From CAMLOF01 sp966692625 (GTDB taxonomy: Bacteria; Pseudomonadota; Gammaproteobacteria; Burkholderiales; Burkholderiaceae_C), in NCBI GenBank assembly GCA_966692625.1, contig CBKZAG010000001.1:27223-91222 (forward strand): 64,000 bases of DNA, given 5' to 3'. Under the pieces are notes generated by a model. The model was not told the DNA's origin, ran no database searches, and saw only the letters and a list, made by a program, of their open reading frames with translations. The position numbers and the translations under genes were made by a program. Positions 43,274 to 51,425 of this stretch are shown piece by piece. Positions within the stretch are counted from its first letter, which is position 1. Every line of letters begins with the position of its first letter.

Positions 43274-46200
43274 CAGATGCAGGCCGCGGTTCGACGCAGC
43301 GCCGCAAGACAGCGCTGAGTTCCTGAAGGCGAGGGGGTTTGTTCAACAGGTAGTCCACGCAGTCGGGGGGCGTACCCTGTTTGCTCAGGGCGTTGCCCCA
43401 GCCGCTCAGCATCACGATCCACATCTCTGGAGCAAGATCGCGGGCTGCCTTGGCCAGCTCTCCACCGTCCAGCCCTGGCATCCCCATGTCGGTGATCAGC
43501 ACTTTGGGCAGGCTGTTGCTCGCCTTGGCTTGCCGCAACTGGGTCAACGCGGCGCCACCGCCCAAGGCCGTGCTGACCGTGTGCCCAGCTTCGCCGAGCA
43601 CTTCGGCAAGGGAGCTCAGCAGCGCGGGCTCATCATCAACCAGCAATAACGACAAAGGCTGCCCTTCGGCCTGGTCAAGCGGCAAGGGGGCGGCAGCTTC
43701 CGAAACCGGGGGAGGCTCCCCGCAGGGGAGCCAAATGGTCATTGTGGTGCCAGCGTCAGGCGCACTCTTGATGTCAAGGCGCCCTCGGTGCCGCTTCACT
43801 GTGCCATCAACCATGGCCAAACCGAGCCCTGTGCCGCGCTCGCCTTTGGTGGTGAAGAAAGGGGCCAGACAGCGGGAAACGGTGTCCTCGTCCATGCCGC
43901 AGCCGTTGTCCTGTATTTCAACGCAGACCCCGTCCAGTCCGCCATCAGACTGGCGGCGGGTGCGCACATGCAAGCGGCCTTTGGCCGGCATGGCATCACA
44001 GGCGTTGACGACCAGGTTGGTCAGCGCATCCCGGATCTCGGCCTCAAAACCCATGAACGCCGGCAGGGCAGGCTCCAGTTCCATGTCAACCAGCACATCC
44101 CGTCCCTCCACTGCTGCCTGCTCTTGCCAGCGGGCCTCCATCAAGCCCAGTACCTGCTGCACAACGCTGTTGAGCCGCACAGCTTGGCGGGGCACATCCT
44201 CCTCAACGCCACGTTGAAGTTGCCGCAGGCGGGTCACCGTGCCGGTGATGTCTTGGAGTGCTTTTTCCATGACCTTGAGCCGTTCGGCGCCACGCGTGCT
44301 CAAGGCCGGCTCGCTCTCGCTCAAGAGCCGCGTATGCAGCAACAAGGGCGACAAGCTGTTGTTGATGTCGTGGGCAATGCCGCTGGCCAGTTCGGCGCTC
44401 GCGCGCATGCGCTCCTGTTGCACCATTTGCCGCTGGCTGCGCTGCAGACTCATGTACGCCGACGTGAGTTCGTTTTGCAATTGGGCCTGACGTGCCGCCA
44501 GGGCTACGTGTTCACCCAGCTGGATGAGGAATTCGCTGTCCGGGCTGCTGAAGGCGTCAGGCACATGGTGCGCCACGACCAGCAGACCATGCACTTGCTG
44601 GTCTACCCGCAGGGGCACCACGATCGCACATTGGCAGCCGCAGTGCTCGATCAGGCCCAGAAAGTCATTTCTGGGGCGCAACTGTGCAACGTGACGTGGA
44701 TGGCCATCCAGAAATGGTGTGAGCAAGTCCACTGGCGGCACCGTGCCGATCATCAGTTGTTCACCGGCCACCTCCCCATGGGAGCCAACGACCCGCCACT
44801 CATCCGGTTGCGGCCCCCCCGCGAGCAGCAGGCACAAATCGGCTGGAAGATCGCGCCGCAGTGCACTGCAAACGGTTTGACCGAGTGCCCGCAGGCTCGA
44901 CTGTATGCCTATCGAACGCGTGATCTCGTTGAGCAACTGCAGGCGCGCGTTGTGCGCGGCTATCCGGGTGGCCGCCAGCTTCTGGCTGGTGATGTCTTGC
45001 AATGCGCCTTGCACTCTGACGATGCGTCCCTGGCCGTCCCGCTCGGCCAAACCGATGCTTCGCACCCAGCGAAGCTGGTCCCCCGAACCGGTCAACCGCA
45101 CCTCCAGATCGTAGGGGGTACCTGTGGTCATGCAATCGCGCACGGCGCTGCGCACCCGGTCGCGATGGTCTGGGTGGTAGAGCGCAAGTGCCGTGTCCGG
45201 GTCAATCTGCTGGCCCGCCTGCAAACCCAAGATCCGCGCGGCCTCTGCCGACAGATCGATCCGAAGATCCTGGATCTCCATGCTCCAGCCGCCCATCTGC
45301 GCGCAACGTCCTGCCATCTGGAGTTGCGCCTCGCTGCGCCGAAGGAGGTCCAGCGTGCTGCGCAACTCCAGCGACCTTTGCACCAATTCCGCTTCGATCC
45401 GGTAGTTTCCATCCTGAAAGTCCACACCAGGTGGCGGATTGCCGCCAAAACGCTGCTGCACGTAGCCTGTCACGTCTTCGACCCGGTGCAGGATCAGCGC
45501 GATCTGCCCCTCGGCGTTGCGCACAGGCACGTTCAGCGGTGACCACCAGCGTTCCTCGAATACGCCGGAAGGCGTGCGAATCGGATAACGCTGCAGACCC
45601 ATCGGATCGGATTGGCCGCTTTCCATGAGACGGCGGAAGGACGCGCGCAGCGCTGCCACACCTTCTGCTTTCGGATCGTCCGGGTCGTCCGGCAAGACAT
45701 CGAAAATCGACCGTCCCACTATTGCAGCACGCTCGGTATACGTGGCCACCAGATAGGCTTGGCTTGCGCCCACGACGGTCAGGTCGTTCGCATCCAGCAC
45801 CACGTAAAGACCTGGCGCTGCCTCAAAAAGGGCACGAAACTGCGCGCGCGCGGCCTCCGCTTCGGCCCTGGCCTGGCGCTCTTTGTCAAGCAGCAACAAC
45901 CGCTCCTGCTCGATTCGGCGGCGTTCCGCCAGCTCCTGGCGCAGCGACTCCGTCCGCTCGGCGACCTGGCTTTCCAGGCTGTCGTTGAGTTGACGAAGTT
46001 CGTCCTGGGTGCGTTCAAGTTGCCCATTTCGTTGCACTGCCGCCTCGTAGGTTGCAAGCAACAGGTTGAGGATCTGCAGCCGGTCCGAGGTGATGAAAAA
46101 CCGGCGGCCGGAGAACTGGATTTCCACGCCCATGCGGCCGTCTTCCTGCCCCAGCGGGTTGGCCAGCAGGAAGCGAACCCGTCCGATCAGGTAGTTTTCG

Positions 46201-46541
46201 TCAAAGGGTTTGAAGACAAAACAGTCGGCGCCCACCTCCAGGCTGCGCAGCACATGGGCAGGGTCGTTGATGGACGTCAGCAGCAACACCGGCAGCCTGT
46301 TCAGCCCGGCAGAAGCCTTGAGCTGCTGACACAGCGTGAACCCGTCCATGCGCGGCATCACGATGTCGCTGATGACGAGCGCAGGCCGGTGCTCCTTGAG
46401 CATGGACAGCGCCTCCAGCCCGTCGGTCGCGTGAAGCACGCGGTAGCCCGCATCCATGAGCATGACTTTGAGGTATTCGGCCTGGGTCAGGCTGTCCTCT
46501 ACCACAAGGATTTCTGTTGACATGGTGCGATCGGTGTTCAT
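43248..46541 (-). CDS. Hybrid sensor kinase: REC-PAS-PAS-GAF-HisKA-HATPase-REC
   Basis: A 1097-residue soluble protein. An N-terminal receiver (about 8-125, Asp59 in VISDIVMPRMDG, Lys in FVFKPFDEN) leads through a coiled coil (about 180-245) to two PAS domains (about 245-365 and 410-530), a GAF domain (about 560-690), an HDINN-type H-box with His724, HATPase motifs (VVNACDAM, QDNGCGMD, GTGLGLAMV) and a C-terminal receiver (LLLVDDEPAL, Asp in ITDMGMPGLDG, Lys in LLNKPPR). A kinase bracketed by two receivers suggests it accepts phosphate from CheA or another kinase as well as signalling itself. The start at 46541 is fixed by an ATGA overlap with cheB. It probably links the chemosensory core to the downstream kinase and LOV protein. 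Confidence 0.9.
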   Translation of the reverse strand: MNTDRTMSTEILVVEDSLTQAEYLKVMLMDAGYRVLHATDGLEALSMLKEHRPALVISDIVMPRMDGFTLCQQLKASAGLNRLPVLLLTSINDPAHVLRSLEVGADCFVFKPFDENYLIGRVRFLLANPLGQEDGRMGVEIQFSGRRFFITSDRLQILNLLLATYEAAVQRNGQLERTQDELRQLNDSLESQVAERTESLRQELAERRRIEQERLLLLDKERQARAEAEAARAQFRALFEAAPGLYVVLDANDLTVVGASQAYLVATYTERAAIVGRSIFDVLPDDPDDPKAEGVAALRASFRRLMESGQSDPMGLQRYPIRTPSGVFEERWWSPLNVPVRNAEGQIALILHRVEDVTGYVQQRFGGNPPPGVDFQDGNYRIEAELVQRSLELRSTLDLLRRSEAQLQMAGRCAQMGGWSMEIQDLRIDLSAEAARILGLQAGQQIDPDTALALYHPDHRDRVRSAVRDCMTTGTPYDLEVRLTGSGDQLRWVRSIGLAERDGQGRIVRVQGALQDITSQKLAATRIAAHNARLQLLNEITRSIGIQSSLRALGQTVCSALRRDLPADLCLLLAGGPQPDEWRVVGSHGEVAGEQLMIGTVPPVDLLTPFLDGHPRHVAQLRPRNDFLGLIEHCGCQCAIVVPLRVDQQVHGLLVVAHHVPDAFSSPDSEFLIQLGEHVALAARQAQLQNELTSAYMSLQRSQRQMVQQERMRASAELASGIAHDINNSLSPLLLHTRLLSESEPALSTRGAERLKVMEKALQDITGTVTRLRQLQRGVEEDVPRQAVRLNSVVQQVLGLMEARWQEQAAVEGRDVLVDMELEPALPAFMGFEAEIRDALTNLVVNACDAMPAKGRLHVRTRRQSDGGLDGVCVEIQDNGCGMDEDTVSRCLAPFFTTKGERGTGLGLAMVDGTVKRHRGRLDIKSAPDAGTTMTIWLPCGEPPPVSEAAAPLPLDQAEGQPLSLLLVDDEPALLSSLAEVLGEAGHTVSTALGGGAALTQLRQAKASNSLPKVLITDMGMPGLDGGELAKAARDLAPEMWIVMLSGWGNALSKQGTPPDCVDYLLNKPPRLQELSAVLRRCVEPRPASDGNHANEC

Positions 46542-47539
46542 GCACCGTCTCCCGTTCGGTTGAGTGATGCACCGATCTCTGCCGGCTTGAGGCTGAACTT
46601 GGCGGCACCAAGGGCCAACGCGGCCCGTGGCATTCCGTCGACGACACAGGTGTGCGGCGCCTGAACGATGGTCAGGCACCCCCGTTCCCGCAGGACCTTG
46701 AGCTCTTGCGCGCCGTCCTGCCCCATCCCGCTGAGCAGGACCGCGACAATCGACGAGGGCTCATGTTCAAACAGAGAGCGGAACAGCACCGACACCGCCG
46801 GGCGCTGTCCATGCTCGGGTGGCGCATGGTTCAATTCCACGCGGTGGCCTTTGCTCAACCGCATGTGACACCCCTGGGGTGCCACGAGCACGAGGCCGGG
46901 AACCGGCACGTCGCCACGGCAGGCAACACGCACCTGCATCGCGCAGCTAGAGGCCAGCCAGTCAGCAAATCCTTGCACAAAGCCTTCACTCATGTGCTGG
47001 ACCAGCAGCACGGCAAAGGGCAATGGTTTGCGGAGCTGAAGGAACATTTCCTGTATCGCTTGCGGGCCGCCAGTGGACGCGCCTATGGCCAAAAGCTGGA
47101 GCCGTTGCGGTGATGCGCCGATGCCCTCCTGCGGGGTGCGGCCGCTGAGGGGGAAGGTGGCCAACCGGTTCAGAATGACGCCCAGGCGGCGCCACTCCGC
47201 CGGGTGTTGCGATGGCTCAGGCAGCGGGTGGCATATCAACGCCCCGGATCGCTCAAGAAAGCCAAGAGGCTGTTCAGAGCGGGGTGTCGGGCAGAGAAGC
47301 ACCGCAGCCATCGGGTTCGCCTTGAGGTGCAACCCCAGCGTCGCCAATTCCGGGTGATCCACGCCGTCGATCAGCAGGACTTGCGCTTCCACCCGCTTGC
47401 GCAAGGCCTGCAGTTGGTCAACGGACGTTGCATGCCCCAGCAGGCGCAACGTCGTGTGTGCGCGCAGCCCGTTCGCCACGGACACGCCGTCACCGCTGCC
47501 AAAGGTGAGCAGGGCGGCGCCTTCCGCCATGTTCTTCAC
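46538..47539 (-). CDS. cheB: CheB-type protein-glutamate methylesterase with degenerate receiver
   Basis: A 333-residue chemoreceptor demethylase. The C-terminal catalytic domain has the triad Ser155 (AIGASTGGP), His182 (LVQHMSEGF) and Asp275 (GMGQDGAQE). The N-terminal region (about 8-125) has receiver-like length but lacks the acidic pair and the conserved Lys; LLIDGVDHPE offers a possible Asp at residue 58. Regulation by phosphorylation is therefore doubtful. The gene starts with GTG at 47539 overlapping the CheA stop (GTGA), or ATG at 47530. It would reset the two MCPs together with the CheR-TPR protein. In Wsp systems this position is filled by WspF, whose loss activates the pathway. Confidence 0.9.
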   Translation of the reverse strand: MKNMAEGAALLTFGSGDGVSVANGLRAHTTLRLLGHATSVDQLQALRKRVEAQVLLIDGVDHPELATLGLHLKANPMAAVLLCPTPRSEQPLGFLERSGALICHPLPEPSQHPAEWRRLGVILNRLATFPLSGRTPQEGIGASPQRLQLLAIGASTGGPQAIQEMFLQLRKPLPFAVLLVQHMSEGFVQGFADWLASSCAMQVRVACRGDVPVPGLVLVAPQGCHMRLSKGHRVELNHAPPEHGQRPAVSVLFRSLFEHEPSSIVAVLLSGMGQDGAQELKVLRERGCLTIVQAPHTCVVDGMPRAALALGAAKFSLKPAEIGASLNRTGDGA

Positions 47540-49677
47540 AACAGCCTCCGGATGGTCTGCAGCAACAACTCATTGTCGAACTCGCTTTTCATCAGGTAGG
47601 CATCGGCTCCAACCCGCAATCCATGATCCCGGTCCCGTTCGGTTTCCAGTGCCGTGACCAACACCACGGGCATGCCCGACCAGCGTTCGTCCTCGCGCAC
47701 CTTGCTGGTGAGGCTGAACCCATCCAGCCGAGGCATGTCAACGTCGGACACGATCAGGTCAAAGCGGCCGCTTTGCAATGCCTGCACGGCTTCCAGCCCG
47801 TCGCAAACAGCATGGACGCGGTAGCCCGCGGCCTCCAGCAGCGTCGTCAGCAACATGCGTGAAGTGATCGAGTCCTCCGCCAACAGTATGCGAGGGCGCA
47901 CACCGGCGCTTTCGTCCGGCTGTACCGGTGCGAGCCGGGTGCGAGTACGAGCGGCCTTTGCCAGCAGATCGGGCATGTGGAGAATGGGTAAAACCCCCCC
48001 TGTCACGGGCAGAGCAACGCCAGCAATACCGCGCAGCCGCTTCAATGGGTGCCCCAGCGGGCGCTGAATCAACTCCTCCTCGCCTTCGATCGCATCCACA
48101 ACCAAAAGAATGCGCCTCTCCTGGGTGCCTGCCAGCAGCGCCGGGCGGGTTTGCTCTGGCGGATGCGGTCTTGCCGGACTGCCCAAGAGAACCGCCAAAT
48201 CGATCACCGGCAAGGCAATGCCATCCATGGGCAAAACCGCTTGCCCATCTGCCTCGACCAGATCACCGCCGCGTACCGGGATGGCTCTTTGCGCCTGGTT
48301 GCTGGGCAGGCCCAATTGCATGGAACCCGCTGTCACACGAAGAACCCGGACACGGCTGCTGGTGACCGGGAATTGCAGCTCCCAGCGGCAGCCCCCCCCC
48401 GTTGGCTTGGTGTACCGGAGGCGGCCGCCGACGCGCTCGACACCATCACGGACCGCAGCCATGCCCAGTCCTCTGCCCGACAGCAGATCGGCCTGCTGGC
48501 GTGTGGACAAGCCCGGGGCACAGACCAATGCCAGCACCTCAGCTTCAGGGTCGTCGCCAATGCCGAGCGGCGAGCCGGGGAGGGCGGCAGCTCGCAGGGC
48601 ATCAACTTGCACCCCCCGTCCGTCATCCTCCACGGTCATGCTGACCCACCCTGCGGACATGCGGGCCGCACGCACGCACAAGCGCCCACGCTCCGGTTTT
48701 CCTTGTGCGCGCCGCTCGCCTGGTGTCTCAATGCCATGATCCACCGCATTGCGCAACAGGTGCATCAAAGGGTCCGCCATCGCTTCAATGAGCCGGCGGT
48801 CAACCTGCAGATCCTGTCCCTCGAACACCAGTTCAAGCTGTTTTCCACACGCCTGCGCGAGGTCGCGCACTTGGGCTGGCAACTGCTCGAACAGGTTGCT
48901 GACCGGCTGCAGCACGATCCGCTGTGTCTGGCCCAGCAAGCTTGCAACATGGCGCCGCAGACCGTCGTGCCGTTCCGCTTCCGCTCTGCTGTACCGTACC
49001 AGGCGGCGCTCCAGGTCTGCGACCTGCAGTTGAACCGCCTCCACTGCATCGCTTGCCCGGCCGGCTTGCAGCGCCTGGCGCAGCGAGGTGAGTTCCTGGC
49101 CTGCTTGGGCCAGTTCCGAGCGGGCGCCATGCCAAGCCTCGCTGAATGTATAGAGACTTTCGGCCTCGTCCAGCAGAAGCTGCGCCTGGTCGGTATCGAG
49201 CCGCAAATGGTCACGCCTTCGCATGGGCGGTTCTGCGATCAGCGGCGCAACGCCCTCTGGTTTGCCTGCGGTGCCGGTGGCAAGCGCCGCCGTCAACTGC
49301 CCGCGCAGCGACTGGATTTCGTCACTGAGCGAAGCGCTGGCAGCCTCGTCGGTCAACAAGCGCTCAAGCATGCGCACGCTGGTGCGCAGCAAGTCGGCGC
49401 TCTCCGCCAAGCGCATGGGGGCGTCGCGCAGCCGACCCAGGCGGTCCTCCAGCGCATGGCACAGGGCTTCAATATCGCGCCGCGCTGCGGCCCGTGCCGC
49501 GCCCTTGAGGCTGTGTGCAGCGGAGTAGGCACGCAAAACGGCTTCACCAGCCTGCTCCGTGGTCGGGCTGGATTCAGCCACCAGGAGTTGGGCTGAAAGC
49601 TCCTCAGCACGCTCCCGCGCCTCGCTGCGGAAGATTTCCTGCAGGCGTGCCAAGGTGGCCGGATTGATGGAGGGCAT
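47536..49677 (-). CDS. CheA-REC hybrid chemotaxis-type kinase (WspE-like)
   Basis: A 713-residue CheA fused to a receiver. It has an HPt domain (about 1-105, phospho-His55 in SAAHSLKGAARA), a long helical linker (about 160-260), HATPase (N-box HLLRNAVDHGIE, G1 EDDGRGV, G2 SGRGLGMAAV; about 275-440), a CheW-like P5 domain (about 445-575) and a C-terminal receiver (about 595-713, Asp in IVSDVDMPRLDG). The fused receiver is typical of Wsp and other ACF-class systems and no separate CheY gene is present. It is downstream of the MCPs and overlaps cheB. The expected partners are the two CheW proteins and the MCP array. Confidence 0.92.
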   Translation of the reverse strand: MPSINPATLARLQEIFRSEARERAEELSAQLLVAESSPTTEQAGEAVLRAYSAAHSLKGAARAAARRDIEALCHALEDRLGRLRDAPMRLAESADLLRTSVRMLERLLTDEAASASLSDEIQSLRGQLTAALATGTAGKPEGVAPLIAEPPMRRRDHLRLDTDQAQLLLDEAESLYTFSEAWHGARSELAQAGQELTSLRQALQAGRASDAVEAVQLQVADLERRLVRYSRAEAERHDGLRRHVASLLGQTQRIVLQPVSNLFEQLPAQVRDLAQACGKQLELVFEGQDLQVDRRLIEAMADPLMHLLRNAVDHGIETPGERRAQGKPERGRLCVRAARMSAGWVSMTVEDDGRGVQVDALRAAALPGSPLGIGDDPEAEVLALVCAPGLSTRQQADLLSGRGLGMAAVRDGVERVGGRLRYTKPTGGGCRWELQFPVTSSRVRVLRVTAGSMQLGLPSNQAQRAIPVRGGDLVEADGQAVLPMDGIALPVIDLAVLLGSPARPHPPEQTRPALLAGTQERRILLVVDAIEGEEELIQRPLGHPLKRLRGIAGVALPVTGGVLPILHMPDLLAKAARTRTRLAPVQPDESAGVRPRILLAEDSITSRMLLTTLLEAAGYRVHAVCDGLEAVQALQSGRFDLIVSDVDMPRLDGFSLTSKVREDERWSGMPVVLVTALETERDRDHGLRVGADAYLMKSEFDNELLLQTIRRLL

Positions 49678-49687
49678 GAGGCGGCCT

Positions 49688-51403
49688 TCAGATGCGGTAC
49701 CGCTTGATCATGGTTTCGATGTCGCGGCCGAGCTCGTCGAGCTGGCGTGCGGCTTCCTCCGCTCGGCGCGCCACGGCAACGTTCTGCGTGCTGGCTTCGC
49801 GGATGTTCTGCATGGCCAGCGCCACCTGGTCGCTGCCAACCAGCTGCTGCTCACTGGACTGCGCAATCTGCGCGGCCGCGTCCGCAGCCTCCGCGATGGT
49901 CTGCGTCAGCCGCGCAATCACCTCGCCAGCCTCGGCCGACTGCTGCATTCCGCGCTCCACCGCCTTGCCCCCTTGTTCGCTGGCAAGCACCGCTGCCTGC
50001 GTCGCCTTGTGCATCTCCTGCAACAGGCCACGCACCTGTGCCGTCGCCTGGCGTGACTGCTCCGCCAGGCTGCGCACCTCCTGCGCCACCACCGCAAACC
50101 CCTTGCCTTGTTCACCCGCCTTGGCAGCCTCGATCGCCGCATTGACAGCCAACAGGTTGGACTGGTCGGCCAGACCATTGACCAGTGTCGTGATCTCACC
50201 AATGGCCAGACCGTGCTGGCTCAGCCGGCTGACGCTGTCACTGATGTGCAGCATCTGGGCCTGGATCTGGCGCATGCCTTCGACGCTGGCCTCCACCGCG
50301 GCACGCCCGCCGTGGGCCACAGCCGTCGCCTGCTGCGAGTCCTGCGCAACGCGGCGGGCACGCTGGCTGGCCAGTTCCGCCGTGCGTTTGACTTCTTCCA
50401 CGGTCGAGGTCGTCTCCACGATCGCACTGCTCGTCTCGGACGCACCGGCCGCCACCTGGGAGGCGGAGGCCAGCATGTCCGCTCCGACCTCGCTGAGCTG
50501 GTTGACCCCGTCACTCAACGCCCGCGTCGAGCGCCTCAGCTCGTCGACCATGGACACGAACGCCTTGCCCAGCTGGTCACGTTCGGACAAGGGTTTGACC
50601 TCCTTGCTGAGGTCCCCTTCGGCAATACGCTGGGCAACCTCTGCCATGCGGCGCATGCCGTCCTGCACACCTTTGAACGCATTCAGAAGTTTCCCAATCT
50701 CGTCCCGTCTCGGCCTGATGTCCAGTTCGGTGCGGTCTTGCGTGTCCCCTTCGGCCAGCCGGTTGGCGACCTGGGTGAGTGCAACAAGTGGCTGAGCCGT
50801 GATGCGGGTGATCCACGCCGCCGCCATGGCGGCCACTGCAACGGCAGCCACCGTCAGGATGATCAAGCCGTCGCGAGCGTTTTCAGAAAGTTGTTGCGCC
50901 TGTTCTTTCGCCTGATCGTCGAGCCGCTGGTACGCCCCCCGGAGCTGCTGGTAAATCTGCATCTGCGGGCCGAACAAAAGCTGTCTGGCTTCTTCAGCCC
51001 GTCCCGCCACCAGCGCAGGCAGCACCCCCTCTCGCCGGATCTGGCGCCATTCTTGAGTGCCCCGTTTGATTTCGACGAGTTGTGTTTTGAGCGAGGGAAA
51101 CTCCTGCAATATCTGCTCCAGTTGCACTCGCAACTCATCGTGGGAACCCTCAAGTGCTGAAATTTCTGCAGGCAGTCCGGTTCGGGCAAAGTCAGAGTCC
51201 TCCAGTCCGGTGAGCGTAAGTGCCCGCCCCAGGTGCAGGGTGCCATCCAGGTTTGCCACCAGAGTGCTGATCTCTCCCACTTGCTGAACCTTGCCCAGAT
51301 TGCGCCATGCATTGACAGCCAGCACCCCCATCAAGACCAGGACCAGTCCAAAACCCAGCATCAAACGTGGGCCTGTTCGTAAGTCACCAAGATAGTTGAG
51401 CAT
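49688..51403 (-). CDS. Methyl-accepting chemotaxis protein, second of two
   Basis: A 571-residue transmembrane chemoreceptor. TM1 at about 12-30, a four-helix-bundle-like periplasmic domain (about 31-185), TM2 at about 187-207, one or two HAMP segments (about 208-310; a second HAMP-like block IAEGDLSKEVKPLSERDQLGK is visible) and the signalling hairpin whose tip is NLLAVNAAIEAAKAGEQGKG. No C-terminal NWETF-like pentapeptide tether is present. From about residue 287 to the end the sequence is nearly identical, also in DNA, to the neighbouring MCP (only four residue differences near the C terminus and none in the hairpin). Periplasmic domains differ, so the two probably sense different inputs but feed the same CheA. 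Confidence 0.92.
   Translation of the reverse strand: MLNYLGDLRTGPRLMLGFGLVLVLMGVLAVNAWRNLGKVQQVGEISTLVANLDGTLHLGRALTLTGLEDSDFARTGLPAEISALEGSHDELRVQLEQILQEFPSLKTQLVEIKRGTQEWRQIRREGVLPALVAGRAEEARQLLFGPQMQIYQQLRGAYQRLDDQAKEQAQQLSENARDGLIILTVAAVAVAAMAAAWITRITAQPLVALTQVANRLAEGDTQDRTELDIRPRRDEIGKLLNAFKGVQDGMRRMAEVAQRIAEGDLSKEVKPLSERDQLGKAFVSMVDELRRSTRALSDGVNQLSEVGADMLASASQVAAGASETSSAIVETTSTVEEVKRTAELASQRARRVAQDSQQATAVAHGGRAAVEASVEGMRQIQAQMLHISDSVSRLSQHGLAIGEITTLVNGLADQSNLLAVNAAIEAAKAGEQGKGFAVVAQEVRSLAEQSRQATAQVRGLLQEMHKATQAAVLASEQGGKAVERGMQQSAEAGEVIARLTQTIAEAADAAAQIAQSSEQQLVGSDQVALAMQNIREASTQNVAVARRAEEAARQLDELGRDIETMIKRYRI
49696..50545. repeat. Direct repeat, copy 1: shared MCP signalling-domain tract
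   Basis: This stretch matches 51434-52283 at a constant offset of 1738 bp with no gap. The only differences I found are two adjacent bases (49722-49723). Synonymous positions are identical too, indicating very recent duplication or gene conversion of the MCP signalling domain. Confidence 0.9.
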
Positions 51404-51425
51404 GGGAGCCTTTCAGATGAGAGAA

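Noticed and set aside
43788..45542. A 584-codon plus-strand open frame opposite the hybrid kinase
   Set aside because: Shadow of the kinase gene: no ribosome site, no family resemblance and biased composition.
48049..49596. A 515-codon plus-strand open frame opposite CheA-REC
   Set aside because: Antisense shadow with no recognisable domain.
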